Source: Spiroplasma endosymbiont of Danaus chrysippus (GTDB taxonomy: Bacteria; Bacillota_I; Bacilli_A; Mycoplasmatales; VBWQ01). Taken from it: 55,886 nucleotides of DNA. Under the pieces are notes generated by a model. The model had not been told where the DNA came from, searched no databases, and saw only the letters and a list, made by a program, of their open reading frames with translations. How positions within the stretch are numbered: position 1 is the stretch's first letter; each line of letters opens with the position of its first letter. Where the stretch lies: contig NZ_CADDIL010000003.1 of NCBI RefSeq assembly GCF_902809815.1, positions 109,887 to 165,772 on the forward strand. Reading direction: 5' to 3'. This document shows positions 40,681 to 52,112 of this stretch, in pieces. The position numbers and the translations under genes were made by a program.

Positions 40681-41561
40681 ATGTTTAATTATAAAAATAA
40701 TCTTGAATATGAAATGAATATGAAATTAATAGAATTATAACAAATCATGTTAATAAAATCCATGCTTTTGATGAATATTTTTTTCAAAATAAAGATAAAG
40801 ATAGATATAAAGTTGCTAAAAAATCTAATCGTAGTATTATTTTTGAATTTGGTAAAATGATTTTTAATCAAAGAGTTTATTGAGATAAATTAAAGAAAAA
40901 ATATTATTATCCAGTTTATGAAGAGTTTAATATTGAAAAAAGAGCAAAAATTATTAGTTGATTAAAAGAAGAAATAATATCATATATTGGAAGAAAGAAA
41001 CATTATCAAGATATACAAGATATTTTAAAATTTACTTATGTTTCAAAAGTAACAATTAGTAAAATTCATAAAAATGCAAAAGTTCAAGAAAAATTACCAG
41101 AACAAAAATTTAAAGTTAAAAATAGTGAATTTATTTATATTAATGCTGATGATTGTTATTTTCCTGTTTGAAATAAAAATCAACATCCAGAATTTAGATT
41201 TTGAAACAGTATAAAAAACAAATTAAAAATTAAAAGAAAAAATAAAGTTAATCCAGAAAATTTAAAAAACTTTTTAAAGGCTTGAAAATATTTTTGTAAT
41301 GGTCAATATGATGAATTAATAGCATTTTTAATTGAAACGAAAGTAAATAAAGATACTTTAAAGATTTTTGTAAATAATAAAGAAGGTATTATAAATCAAC
41401 CTGCTATTTGAAATATTGGTTGCAGTGCAGAAAGTGATATTCAACATTTAGTTAAATCTCAAACTAAAGGTGCAAAAATATATGCTTATCCAACATTAAT
41501 TAATATGTTAATGGCTACAGCTAATTATTTAAATAGTAAAAATTATATTAATAGTGCTTAA
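40681..41561 (+). pseudogene. UPF0236/ISLre2-type transposase, chimeric and frameshifted
   Basis: Starts at 40681 behind GAAAGGTG. After MFNYKNNLEYEMN the frame shifts and continues INRIITNHVNKIHAFDEYF and onward. INADDCYFPVW is the hallmark of the Mbov_0401/UPF0236 group. The central part that should hold GD..KWI and DKFH..H (as at 20045-20600) is missing. In its place lies the 73-bp segment shared with 40212-40284, in frame, after which homology resumes (KNFLKAWKYFCNGQYDELIAFL) to the stop at 41559. The result is a transposase without its core. Confidence 0.7.
41174..41246 (+). repeat. 73-bp inverted duplicate (copy 2)
   Basis: Same 73 bp as 40212-40284 in the other orientation, 889 bp away, forming an exact inverted repeat. 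Confidence 0.85.
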
Positions 41562-41667
41562 TAAGTTAAAACTTAATATTTTTAAAAACTAATTTTAAGA
41601 TTAGGATTTTTGTGTTATTTAAATGTAATTTTGTAATTATATTTTTTAATATTTTAAAAATTTATGG

Positions 41668-41673
41668 TATAAT
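41668..41673 (+). promoter_or_regulatory. Extended -10 promoter upstream of infC
   Basis: TATGGTATAAT contains TATAAT preceded by TGG (extended -10). The -35 is weak, as often with extended -10 promoters. It would give a leader of about 270 nt before infC. Confidence 0.55.
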
Positions 41674-41679
41674 TTAATT

Positions 41680-41946
41680 AAGAAATATTTAGATTTGCTA
41701 GTTTTATTGTTTGAAGTTAGAAAATCTATCCGTTATATTAATTCGTCCACATATTAAAAAAATCTTGTAATTTATTAAAAATCTAATATAATAATACTTG
41801 ACATAAAGAAAGTAGTTTTTACGCTCACCTGATAGCTAAGTTGTTATAGGTTCAATGCTTTAAATTTTTATTTTTAAAATAAAGTTTTGTAGTGGTGAGT
41901 GTGCGTTTTAGCACAATTTTATTTATGCAAATTAAAGGAGGTATGT
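41680..41946 (+). promoter_or_regulatory. Long leader of infC-rpmI-rplT, probable L20-type autoregulation
   Basis: Non-coding. CTCACC (about 41824) can pair with GGTGAG (about 41895), and GTGC/GCAC with a following T-rich tract (about 41900-41925) forms a terminator-like hairpin before the Shine-Dalgarno AAAGGAGG. In low-GC bacteria this operon is controlled by L20 binding to its leader. The match here is by position and general shape; no L20-site consensus is proven. Confidence 0.5.
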
Positions 41947-42489
41947 ATGGCTTTTAAAAATAATGATAATTTATGAAATAGTAATATTCCCTTTTATGAA
42001 TTTTTATTAATTGGTAATGATGGTACTAATTATGGTTTAATGAAAAAAAATGATGCTTTAAAAAAAGCAGAAGATTTAGGATATGACCTATTATGTATAT
42101 CACCAAATGCTAAACCACCTGTTTGTAAAATGTTTAAATTTGATACATATCGTTTTGAACAACAAAAAAAGGAAAAAGAAGTTAAAAAAGCACAAAAATT
42201 AACAATTGTTGAAGAAAAAGAAATTCGACTAAGTGTTGTTATTGATAACAATGACATTAAAACAAAGGCAAATAAGGCTCGTAAATTTCTAAGTAATGGT
42301 AACAAAGTAAAAGTTACATTAAAATATCGTGGTCGTGAATTACATAATCCTGAAGCAGGATTTGAAGTAATTACAAAATTTTATAAAGAATTAGAAGATA
42401 TTTGTATTTATGATAAAAACTTTGATAAAAAAGAAAAAAATATACAAACTATTTATCTTTTTCCAAAAAAGAAAAATCAAGAAAATTAA
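41947..42489 (+). CDS. infC: Translation initiation factor IF-3
   Basis: 180 residues. N-terminal domain with IGNDGTNYGLMKKNDALKKAEDLGYDLLCISPNAKPPVCK, given here in parts: GLMKKNDALKKAEDLGYDL and ISPNAKPPVCKMFKFD. The C-terminal domain has RLSVVIDNNDIKTKANKA and VKVTLKYRGRE. It keeps ribosomal subunits apart and proofreads the start codon. It starts with ATG rather than the rare AUU/AUC that limits infC in many bacteria, after AAAGGAGG. First gene of infC-rpmI-rplT. Confidence 0.96.
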
Positions 42490-42505
42490 CAATAGGAGGT
42501 AAAAT

Positions 42506-42694
42506 ATGCCAAAAATGAAAACAAAAAAAGCTTTAAAAAAAAGAATTAAAGTAACAGGAAGTGGTAAATGAATGCGTAGTGGTGCTTTTGTTTCTCACTT
42601 AGCTCAAAATAAAACAACAAAACAAAAACGTCAATTACGTGGGTGAAGTGAAGTATCTGCTTCTGACTATAAGCGTTTAAAAGATTTAATTTAG
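42506..42694 (+). CDS. rpmI: Ribosomal protein bL35
   Basis: 62 residues, basic, with the family N-terminus MPKMKTKKALKKRIKVTGSG. It follows infC by 16 bp behind AGGAGG. Structural protein of the 50S subunit. Confidence 0.96.
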
Positions 42695-42710
42695 GAAGGT
42701 GACAAAATAA

Positions 42711-43070
42711 ATGGCTAGAGTTAAAGGTGGTTATACAACTAATCATCGTCGTAAAAAAATACTAAAAGCAGCAAAAGGATATTATGGAGCAAAACATAGT
42801 TTATATCGTACAGCAAATGAACAAGTAATGAACTCATTAGCATATGCTTATCGTGATCGTAAAAATTGTAAACGTGAGTTTCGCAAGTTATGAATTCAAA
42901 GAATTAATGCAGCTGTTCGTAATTATGATTTATCATATTCACGTTTTATTGATGGCTTAAATAAAGCTAATATTAATCTTAATCGTAAAATATTGTCTGA
43001 GTTATCAATTAATCAACCAGAAGAATTTGAAAAATTAGTTTTGGCATCAAAATCTGTTTTAACAAAATAA
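42711..43070 (+). CDS. rplT: Ribosomal protein bL20
   Basis: 119 residues. It begins [19 protein letters not shown] and carries the conserved RINAAVR motif. Needed for early 50S assembly and probably the repressor of this operon through the leader. Start 16 bp after rpmI behind GGAAGGTG. Confidence 0.97.
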
Positions 43071-43247
43071 TTAATTGTAAATTTTATATAAATTATGATA
43101 AGTTTTAGAAATGTATTTAATATAAATTTCAAAGAATATTTTTTTATCACAAACTTTGTTTTATAATATATTTAATGGTAAAATTAAAAAATAAATTCGC
43201 TTCTTAGTATAAAAATAAGAAAGAAATTTAAAAAAGAGGGGGCCATT

Positions 43248-44120
43248 ATGCAATTTACTTTTCTTGGATTTTTTGATGGTAATCCACAAGCAGTTATTAA
43301 TCCTTTATTTGGTATGTATTATTGAATTGGCTTATCTATATCATTATTCTTGATAATTAGTTTATTTATTTTTAAAAGGTTTTATGCTAATTTAAGTAAG
43401 TGTTATAGTTTTAAATGTAGTTTAGGTATTTTTCAAATACTTTTATATATTAGTTTTTATATTGTTCATGGATTGAATGGTGAAAATAATCATACCATTG
43501 ATAATTTTCCTTTTCAATTATGTTCGGTATTAAATATTACTAGTGGTATACTATTAATTATTCCTAATAAAAGTTTATTTAATATTACTTTTCCTTTAAT
43601 TGGTCCTGTTATTTTGGCATTTTTATTACCAGATAAAACAAAATGAGTTTTTGGTCCACAGCATTTTCTTTATTGAAATTATTATTTTATTCATATTATT
43701 ATTCTTTTTTCTTATTTACTTTTATATTTATATGGTCATATTGAATATGACAAAATATATATCAAAAAAAGTATATTATATTTAACTTTATTTGGTAGTG
43801 GTGTTTTTATTTTTAATACTTCTTTTGATACTAATTACTTATTTATTGGTAATGCTGGTTATACAGCAAGTTTTGGTAAAAAAATATTAGACACTTCAGT
43901 GTGGTTACCAATTTTACGTTTTACATTTATGTCTGTTGTTGGTATTTCATTACTAGTTTTAACATATATTTTTATTATACAAACTTTATCTCCTTTTTAT
44001 TTAGAAAAAGGAATAAAAATTAATCCTATTTACAAAGATAAAAAATCATTAATTACAAAATTTTATAAAAAATTAAATTTAAAAGATAAAAAAAATAATG
44101 AAATCTTAATTAATAATTAA
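43248..44120 (+). CDS. YwaF-like integral membrane protein (TIGR02206 type)
   Basis: 290 residues with about seven membrane segments. The HTIDNFPFQLCSVLNI block and the later HFLYWNYYFIH resemble the conserved His-containing motifs of the YwaF/TIGR02206 family, whose function is not known. A basic C-terminal tail follows. The start at 43248 is behind GAGGGGG. It lies between the ribosomal operon and dUTPase. Confidence 0.72.
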
Positions 44121-44140
44121 AAAAAGAAAGTGAGTTAATT

Positions 44141-44644
44141 ATGTTAAATTCAAAACAATTTTCAACAATTATCCAACTTCAAAATGAGTTAGATAAAAAA
44201 ATAATTATTAATCGTGGTGTTAGCGATATTAAAACATTAAATTCTAGATTTTTAGCACTTTTAGTTGAATTAGGTGAATTTGCAAATGAACAAAGATGTT
44301 TTAAATATTGAAGTTCAAAACCAAGTAGTGAAAAATCAGTAATGCTTGAAGAATATATTGATAGTCTTCATTTTATTCTTAGTATTGGTAATAGCCTTAA
44401 TATTGATTTTAAAAATTTTAGTTTTTCAGAAAAAACAAATTATCAAGATCTTAATCTTACATTCATTGATTTATTTGCTTTTGTTACAACTCTTTTTAAA
44501 TCAAAATCAAGTAATGATTTTTTTGAATTATTAAATATTTATTTTACAATTGGTAAAAAATGTAATTTTAATAGTGAAGACATTATTTCTTGTTATATTT
44601 ATAAAAATGAAATAAATCATTTACGACAATCACAAAATTATTAA
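44141..44644 (+). CDS. Dimeric dUTPase (all-alpha NTP pyrophosphatase fold)
   Basis: 167 residues. The metal-binding motif of the dUTPase_2 family is seen: LLVELGEFANEQRCFKYWSS and, one helix later, EEYIDSLHFILSIG. It removes dUTP and supplies dUMP. The start follows AAAGTGAG, 20 bp after the YwaF-like gene. Confidence 0.85.
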
Positions 44645-44679
44645 TGGAAATAAGTGATCGTTTTATTTAGGAGATTAAA

Positions 44680-45387
44680 ATGACTAATGTTAAAATTTTC
44701 AATTATAATAATACAAAATGAGAGTACATTATTACATATAAACAACAAAAACATATGTATTTAAAAGTGCGCAACGATCAAATTATTATTAGTGCTCCAT
44801 TTTTTATGCAAGAAAAATTAATTGAAGATTTCATTTTAAAAAGTTTACCTAAAATTTTAAAAAAGAAAATTATATTAAAACCTAATATTGTTATTAATAA
44901 TAATGATAGTTATATTTATTTTTTAAGTAAAAAATATCAATTAATTACTAAGTATCATTCAAAAAAAACCATTATTTATTTTGAATTTAATAATTTGGTA
45001 GTATGCACAAATATTCAAGATGATAAGCAAATATTAATTAAAATTCAAAAATTTTTAAAAGAAGAGTCAAAAAATATTTTTATGAGTCGCTTGCAATATT
45101 GATCAGAAATTATGAATATTGAGTTTTCAGTACTAAAAATTCGTTCGATGTTAAATAAATGAGGTGTTTGTCAACCAAATACTAAAATCATTACACTTAA
45201 TTATAAATTAATTCATTTTGATTATACTGTAATTGATTATGTTATAATTCATGAGTTAACGCATATAATTCATGCTCATCATAAAAAAACATTTTGAAAT
45301 TTTGTTGCTCAATATTGTCCAGATTTTCAAGATTGTCAAAAAATATTAAAACAAGGAGTTATGGATGAAACAAATAACCTCACTTAA
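44680..45387 (+). CDS. YgjP-like zinc metallopeptidase (DUF45)
   Basis: 235 residues. The C-terminal part carries the zinc motif IHELTHIIHAHHKKTFW together with the upstream WGVCQPNTKIITLNYKLI, both standard for the YgjP/DUF45 family. Start behind TAGGAGATT. Its last 23 bases overlap the start of the methyltransferase gene, which implies coupled translation. Confidence 0.85.
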
Positions 45388-46144
45388 AAATCCGATAATT
45401 CAAGAATTAGTTTTATTACATGAAAGAAAACATCGCAATGTTAAAAAAATGTTTTTAATTGAAGGAGAACATTTAATTAGTATTGCATTATTAAAAAAAA
45501 GATTACTTGCAGTATATGTTGATGAGAAGTATTTAGACAAATATGCAAATTTATTAAAAGCTTGTAATAATATTGAAGTTATTGTTGTAAATAGTATGAT
45601 TATTAAAAAAATTTCACAACAAAAAACACCACAACCAATAATTGGCGTTTGTAATATTGTTAAACCTTTAAATTATTTTTATTCTTCTCATATTATTCTA
45701 ATTGATACAATTCAAGATCCAGGTAATTTAGGAAATATTTTACGCAGTGTTACTGCTTTTAATATTTCTGAAGTATATTTATCAAATGAAAGCGTTGATT
45801 TATATAATCACAAAGTAATTAGTGCAAGTCAAGGAGCTATTTTTTATACTAATGTGTATTATGAAAATTTTGATCAATTTTTATTAAAAGTAAAAAATGC
45901 AAATTATATGATTTATGGTACATTTCTACATGAAGATAATAGTACTAATTTATCTGAAATTACCTTTAAGCAAAAGAATGCTTTTTTATTTGGCAATGAA
46001 GGACAAGGTATTAATAAAAAGTATAAAGATAAAATTAATAGTAATATTTTTATTCCAACTTCTTTTAATGTTGAATCATTAAATTTAGCAACAAGTGTAG
46101 CAATAGTAACGTATTGCTTATTTATTACTAATATATTAAAATAA
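45365..46144 (+). CDS. TrmH/SpoU-family RNA 2'-O-methyltransferase
   Basis: 259 residues. The N-terminal substrate-binding domain (1-95) precedes the SPOUT knot with motif 1 around DTIQDPGNLGNILRSV, motif 2 FLFGNEGQGI and motif 3 VESLNLATSVAI. It methylates a ribose in rRNA or tRNA; the exact target is not clear. The start lies within the end of the preceding gene, with AAGGAG upstream. Confidence 0.9.
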   Translation: MKQITSLKNPIIQELVLLHERKHRNVKKMFLIEGEHLISIALLKKRLLAVYVDEKYLDKYANLLKACNNIEVIVVNSMIIKKISQQKTPQPIIGVCNIVKPLNYFYSSHIILIDTIQDPGNLGNILRSVTAFNISEVYLSNESVDLYNHKVISASQGAIFYTNVYYENFDQFLLKVKNANYMIYGTFLHEDNSTNLSEITFKQKNAFLFGNEGQGINKKYKDKINSNIFIPTSFNVESLNLATSVAIVTYCLFITNILK

Positions 46145-46208
46145 ATTATACTTATTTTGAATTATAAAAATTTAATTATACATATTAATAAATTAATGGA
46201 GGAATAGA

Positions 46209-47273
46209 ATGTTAGCGGTTAACGATTTAAAAAAAAGATTAGAAATTATTAGACAGCAAGCATTTAATAATATTGATGAAGTTGCTGATTTACATAAATT
46301 GCAAGTTTTAAAATCACAATATTTAGGTAAAAATTCGAATATTAATAATATATTAAAATCTTTAGAAAAGTTTCCTCATAATTTTAGAATTGAAATTGGT
46401 CAAGCAGCTAATAAATTAAAAAAAGAAATTAATGAATATATAATAAAAAAATTTAATGAAATTGAGAAAGATAACATTAATGAGCGTCTTAAATCTTCAG
46501 AAATTGATTTAACACTACCGGGTATTGATTTTAATATTGGTCACATCAATCCTCTATTAAAAACTGTTACCGAAATATCTGAAATTTTTAAAAATTTGGG
46601 TTATCAAATCATTAGTGGTAATGAAGTAGAAAATGAAGAATATAATTTTAATCGATTAAATTTACCATTTGATCATCCAGCAAGAAATATGCAAGATACT
46701 TTTTATCTTGAAAATAATAATGACAAACTTAATCGTTGATTATTAAGAACACACGCTACAAATATGACTGCACGCATTCTTAGTGAGCAAGATAAAAATT
46801 CAAAAGAAACCACGGCTATTATTAGTTTAGGAAATGTTTATCGAAAAGATGATGATGATGTTACTCATTCTCATCAATTTATGCAAGTTGATGGGTTTTT
46901 AGTTGGATCTAATATTACTTTTGCAAATTTAAAATGAACATTAAATTATTTTTGTCAGCAATTTTTTGGTATGGAAACTAAAACAAGATTACGTCCTAGT
47001 TATTTCCCATTTACGGAGCCTTCAGTTGAAGTAGATGTAAGTTGCCCAAAATGTAATACAGAAGGTTGTTCATTATGTAAGTATACTGGTTGAATTGAAG
47101 TTTTAGGTGCTGGTATGATTCATCCAAATGTTTTTATTGCTGCCGGTTTAGATGAAACAACAGCAAGTTTTGCCTTTGGTGTAGGCATTGAAAGAATTAC
47201 TATGATTAAATATGGCATTGACGATATCAGATTATTTTATAATAATGATTTTCGATTCTTAAAACAATTTTAA
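46209..47273 (+). CDS. pheS: Phenylalanyl-tRNA synthetase alpha subunit
   Basis: 354 residues. N-terminal coiled coil (1-90), then class II motifs: [31 protein letters not shown] and [30 protein letters not shown] is also typical. A CPKC...CSLC set suggests a zinc site. It charges tRNA-Phe together with PheT, 25 bp downstream. Start behind ATGGAGGAATAG. Confidence 0.96.
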
Positions 47274-47297
47274 AAATTAAAAGGAGTATAAAATAAA

Positions 47298-49703
47298 ATG
47301 ATAATTTCACGTAAAATCATTTCGCAGTGATTGAATATTAATAGCATTAAAGATTATGAAATCGTTGATGCTTTAAATACTTTAGGTTTTGAGGTTGATC
47401 AAGTAAAAAATTTAATGTTCAGTAATACAAACTTAGTTGTTGGTCAAATTACTAAAATTACTAAACATCCTAAATCAAATAAATTAAATATTTGTGAAGT
47501 AACAGTAGGCACTGAAATGTTAACTATAGTTTGTGGTGCAGCAAATGTAGTTATTGGTATTAAAGTTGTTGTAGCAAGGATAGGAAGTAATTTAGGTAAT
47601 GGTCTTACTATTGTTGAAAGAACAATTCAAGACGTTGTTTCTTCAGGAATGCTTTGTTCATTAACAGAATTAGGATTAAGCGGTATTGTTCAGAATAAAG
47701 AAGAATTAAGTGGTATTATTCATTTACCAGATGATGCAATGGTTGGTAATATTAATCCATTACAATATTTAAATTTAGATGATACAATTTTTTTTATTGA
47801 TTTAACAGTAAATCGTAGTGATTGTTTGGGGATTTATAGTATTGCTAGAGAATTAAGCGGTTATTTTAAAATTCCTTTAAAAAACATGGAAGTTAGTAGT
47901 ATAGGAAAATTTGATAATAAAAGTCAAGTTAGTGTTCTTAATGGTAAAATTCAAGCTTTAGCAACATTAAAGATTGAATTTGATGATAAATCTGTAATAA
48001 CACCAATTTGAATTAGAAGAACACTACAACTTGCAAATATTGTACCCAAAACTTTATCAGAAGATATTATTCATTTAGTAATGTTAGAATTGGGTCAACC
48101 CTTAATTACTTTTAGTGCCGATGTTTTAAAAAAACCATCTTTAAATATTTCACCTAAATCATACCCAGAAGGTAATTTGCAAATTAAAGAGGGTGATATT
48201 TTATTACACGATAAATATTTGGCTTTTAGTGTTTTAGGAGTTAGTCATAATATTGAATATGAAGTTAAACCAAGTTCCAAAGAAGTTTTTATATTTTCAA
48301 TTAATCCTGATGTTACCTTAATGAGCAAACAAGCAAAGCGACATGGTGCTCTTATTAATACATTATTAGAACGTTTAACAAGACCAGTTGTTCCTGATTA
48401 TTATTTAATTGCTTTACAACGTTATTTGTTTATTTTAGGACAATTACAAGTTAAATATGAAATTACTGGTTTTAGTAATGATGTTCCTTATCAAGTTAAA
48501 ACAAAAGTGATCAATTTTAATTTTAATTTTATTAATAAAATTTTAGGTACAAATTTTGGGGTTAATGAAATAATTAATTATTTGACTATTATTGGTTCTC
48601 AAATTGAAATTGATGCAAAAAATCAAGAAATTTTAAAAGTAACAGTTCCTAATCATCGTAGTGATTTAAATAATGCTAATGATTTTAGTGAAGAAGTTGC
48701 CAGAGTATTTGGATATGATAAATTACCAGTTATTAAACCACAATTTAATGTATCATTTAAGTCACCAACGGCAATGGAAAATTTAATGATGAAGTGAAGA
48801 CAACATTTAACAAGTTATGGTTTTAATCAAGTAAAAACATATAGTTTAACAAGTATGCAGAGATTAAATGATTTTAATTTTTTTAAATATAAAATACCGG
48901 TAAAATTAGAAGCACCGTTGACATTAACAAGAGAAGTTATGCGTTTTAGTTTGACAGATAGTTTATTAAGAATTTGTCAATATAATTATGCACGTAAAGA
49001 AACACAATTAAAAATTTTTACTGATGAAACTATTTATACAGGTGATGAAACTGATGATAATCATCATTTAGCTTTTATGATTATGGATAATTTTTGACCA
49101 AAAATTAATACTAATAAAATTACTAATAGTACGTATTATTTTATTAAAGGTTTTTTAGATGGTTTTTTAGCAAAAGTTATGCCAAATTTATTTAACTCTA
49201 TTGTTTATAAAACAAATAATAATTCTTTAATGCATCCGTATTTAAGCGCAGATATTTTTTATGAGCAAGAACATATTGCTACTATTGGCGCACTGCATCC
49301 ACAAACTGAAAAAATAATGAATGTTGAAAAAATATTCTTAGCAGAAATTAATTGTAGTAAGTTAGTTAAAATCATAGAAGAACAACAAAAAGTAGTTTCT
49401 AAATTTAAGCTTTGATCAAAATTTAATGCTTTAAGTCGTGATATATCAATTATTGTTAATAGCGATATTCAATTTTCTGATGTAAAAAATGCTATAATAT
49501 TTGCAAATATTGATTTTTTAGAACAAATATCTTTGGTAGATTTTTATAATGATGAAAAATTAAAATCACAACATCAACACTCATTAACTTTTAATTTGAA
49601 ATTTAATAGTCAAGAAGAACAATTAGATGAAACAAAAGTAAGTGGACAAATAAGTATTATTCAAGAAATATTAAAGAAAAAATTTCAAGCAATTATTCGT
49701 TAA
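47298..49703 (+). CDS. pheT: Phenylalanyl-tRNA synthetase beta subunit
   Basis: 801 residues, usual length. Domains in order: N-terminal part with the tRNA-binding OB fold (about 40-150, VGQITKITKHPKSNKLNIC), B3/B4 (about 205-380), B5 (about 395-475, VPNHRSDLNNANDFSEEVARV), the catalytic-like core and the C-terminal anticodon-binding FDX-ACB domain (about 700-800, FNALSRDISIIVN). In the B3/B4 editing region the usual HAFD and GVMGG stretches are replaced (LITFSADVL, LGVSHNIE), suggesting lost editing. Start behind AAAAGGAGTA. Confidence 0.95.
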
Positions 49704-49779
49704 AAATATAACAAAATATTAAATAATAAAATTAATATATTTTTTTATTATATTAAATTTTTAAATTGGGTGAGATAAT

Positions 49780-51201
49780 ATGAAAACATTGAACAAAGAT
49801 AATTTAAACTTTTATAAAATGGCATTATTATTTATGATTCCAATTTGTGCACAATCTTTAATTGAAACATTAATAAACTTAATGAATAATTTTGTGGCTG
49901 GTCAATTTGGAAATGATGATGCTATTGCTGGAGTTGCATCATCAAGTAATATTTATGATATGGTTTGATATATCTTTTTTGCTATCGTTGCTACCGGTAA
50001 TATTTTTAATGCTCAATATTTAGGTATTAAAGATAAGAAAAAAATTCAAGAAACTACTAATATAAAATTATTTTATACTTTAATTTTTTCAATATTTTTT
50101 GTTGTAATATTAGAATTATTTAGTAAACAAATTATGGGAGTAATTCTTGGTGCTGAAGATAATTCTCATCAAAATGCTATTGGTATTGCTGAAGAATATA
50201 GTAAATTAATTGCTTGAAATTACCCATTGTTAGGTTTTGCTTTTATTATGTCAATTACTATGAATACATGTGGTAATGTTAAAACACCATTGATAACTTC
50301 TATTTGCTCATTACTCTTAAATACATTTTTAGTTTGTATTTTATCATTACCATATAGTGGGGGACCACAATTAGGTATTGAAGGATTAGCAATAAGTTTA
50401 ATTATTTCAAGAGCAGTAGAATGTTTTATATTGTTAGGTTATTTAATTTATAAAAAACCAATTTATGCTCCTAATTGAAATATTTTTAAATTTACAAAAG
50501 ATTTACATAAAAAATATATTATTACTTTTATTCCTTTATTTGCTAGTCAAGTATTATTTGGTGTTTCAGTAGTAATGTTAACAGCTTTATATTCTCATTT
50601 TGGTGATACTGAAGTTGTTGCCGCTGTGCAAATTGTTGGTAGCGTTGTTGCTATTTTTTATTCTACTTTTAGGGGATATAATGCTTTAGTTGGATATGCT
50701 GTTGGTAGCAAGTTAGGTTCAGGAGAACTAGTACTGGCTAAAGAAAATGCTAAGAAGATATTAAAATTGAGTTTTGCTATTTCAACTGTTATTGCTTTAA
50801 TTATTTTGGGTAGTGCTTTTTGAGTTCCAAAAGTATTATTTCCAAATTTATCTAATAATGCTATGAAACTTGCAGTTTGATATATGGCTTTTTCAGCAGT
50901 AACTTATTTTTTCATTAATATGATGCAACCATTATTTAGTTTTCTTTATGCTGGTGGCTATACTTTAATTATTAGTATTGCTGATCTATTTTTAATTTGA
51001 TTTATTGATATTTTTATTACCTTTGCTTTATTGCAGTGAACTGACTTAAGTATTAAAATGGTAATTATGATTTCGTGTTTAAGTAAATCAGCTGATTTTA
51101 TTTGTTCTTATGTATTTTATAAGGTGATTCCTTGAAATAAAAATATCATTAATTCTAAAGTAGAAAATCTACCTCATCCGACATTTGAACCACATGGATA
51201 A
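49780..51201 (+). CDS. MATE-family efflux transporter
   Basis: 473 residues with twelve predicted membrane segments. N-terminal MALLFMIPICAQSLIETLIN and the mid-region FIPLFASQVLFGVSVVM match the pseudo-repeat ends of MATE proteins (DinF/NorM type). It exports cationic drugs or metabolites in exchange for Na+ or H+. The start follows GGGTGAGA. It stands alone; no terminator hairpin is obvious. Confidence 0.87.
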
Positions 51202-51659
51202 TATAAAAATCCCTTTTTAATAATAGATTTTATTTTAATAAATTTTGTTTAAAAAATGTTAAAAAAATTCTATTATATTTTAGCAAATAAATTCATATTT
51301 ATCGTTTTATTTTTATTGTATTTAATATACAATTATTATAGTTACTGGTGTGATTTTAGAGGATGGTAGAAGTAATGATTTTTTTATTTTTAGTTATAAT
51401 TAAACTTTTATAATAATTAAATTTTAAATAACTAAATAAATACGGACATTAAAAATTTTGACATACCTTTATTATAAGAAATTTTTATTTGTTGAAAGAA
51501 TTTTAAAAATAAGTTTAAGTAAATATATAAAAATAGTAATAACACCAGAACTAATAAAATCATTTTGGAATTAAAAAAGAAATTAAGAAATAATAAAAAA
51601 ATAAAAAGAGCATGATTGTTTTAAAATTTTTTTATTTTTTTATAAGAAGGAAAAAGAAA
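51202..51659. other. Intergenic region after the MATE gene
   Basis: About 460 bp, very AT-rich, no credible gene and no strong repeat. It must hold the promoter of the 51660 gene. Confidence 0.5.
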
Positions 51660-51798
51660 ATGTTAAAGTTTATAAGAAAATTTTATAATAAGTATCTTAA
51701 AAAGTACTTTAAAAAAAATAAAGAATTACAAAAATTAAGAAAAGAAATTCTTGATATAGAAAAAGAGATGAAAAAACTAAAAGAAGACAATATTTTTT
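51660..51798 (+). pseudogene. Small basic protein, 3' end cut by IS256
   Basis: ATG at 51660 after AGAAGGAAAAAG. 46 native codons remain (MLKFIRKFYNKYLKKYFKKN and a Leu/Glu/Lys helix) before the IS256 end at 51799. The frame then continues into IS sequence. Family not recognised. Confidence 0.5.
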
Positions 51799-52112
51799 GA
51801 GGCTTTTTAGTAATCTGTGTTTCTTTGTTTTACAAAGTACTAGTTCAGATTAATTCTGTCTTCAAATTTTATCATAAAATGAGCAATTGCTGTATTTCAA
51901 TTTTGAATAGGCAATGTTCATTTTTTTGTGATATTTTCAATTGCTAAGTAAAAAATTTTAAAAACTGCCATATCATTAGGAAAAAATTTTTTATTTCTAA
52001 TAACTTTTCGTAATTGGCTATTAACAGATTCAATAGCATTTGTAGTATAAATTACCCTTTTAATTTCTGCTGGATAACTAATAAAAACCATTAAATTTTC
52101 TCAATTTTTATA
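51799..52112 (-). mobile_element. IS256 fragment (314 bp, transposase 3' side)
   Basis: Matches 31298-31611 nearly exactly, including the GAGGCTTTTTAG terminus and the seven-A version of the run. It ends where IS3 copy D begins, and the rest of the element is absent beyond copy D. Confidence 0.88.

Noticed and set aside
41700-41946. T-box riboswitch in front of infC or pheS
   Set aside because: No T-box consensus (such as AGGGTGG) and no specifier-type antiterminator; the pheS gap is only 64 bp.
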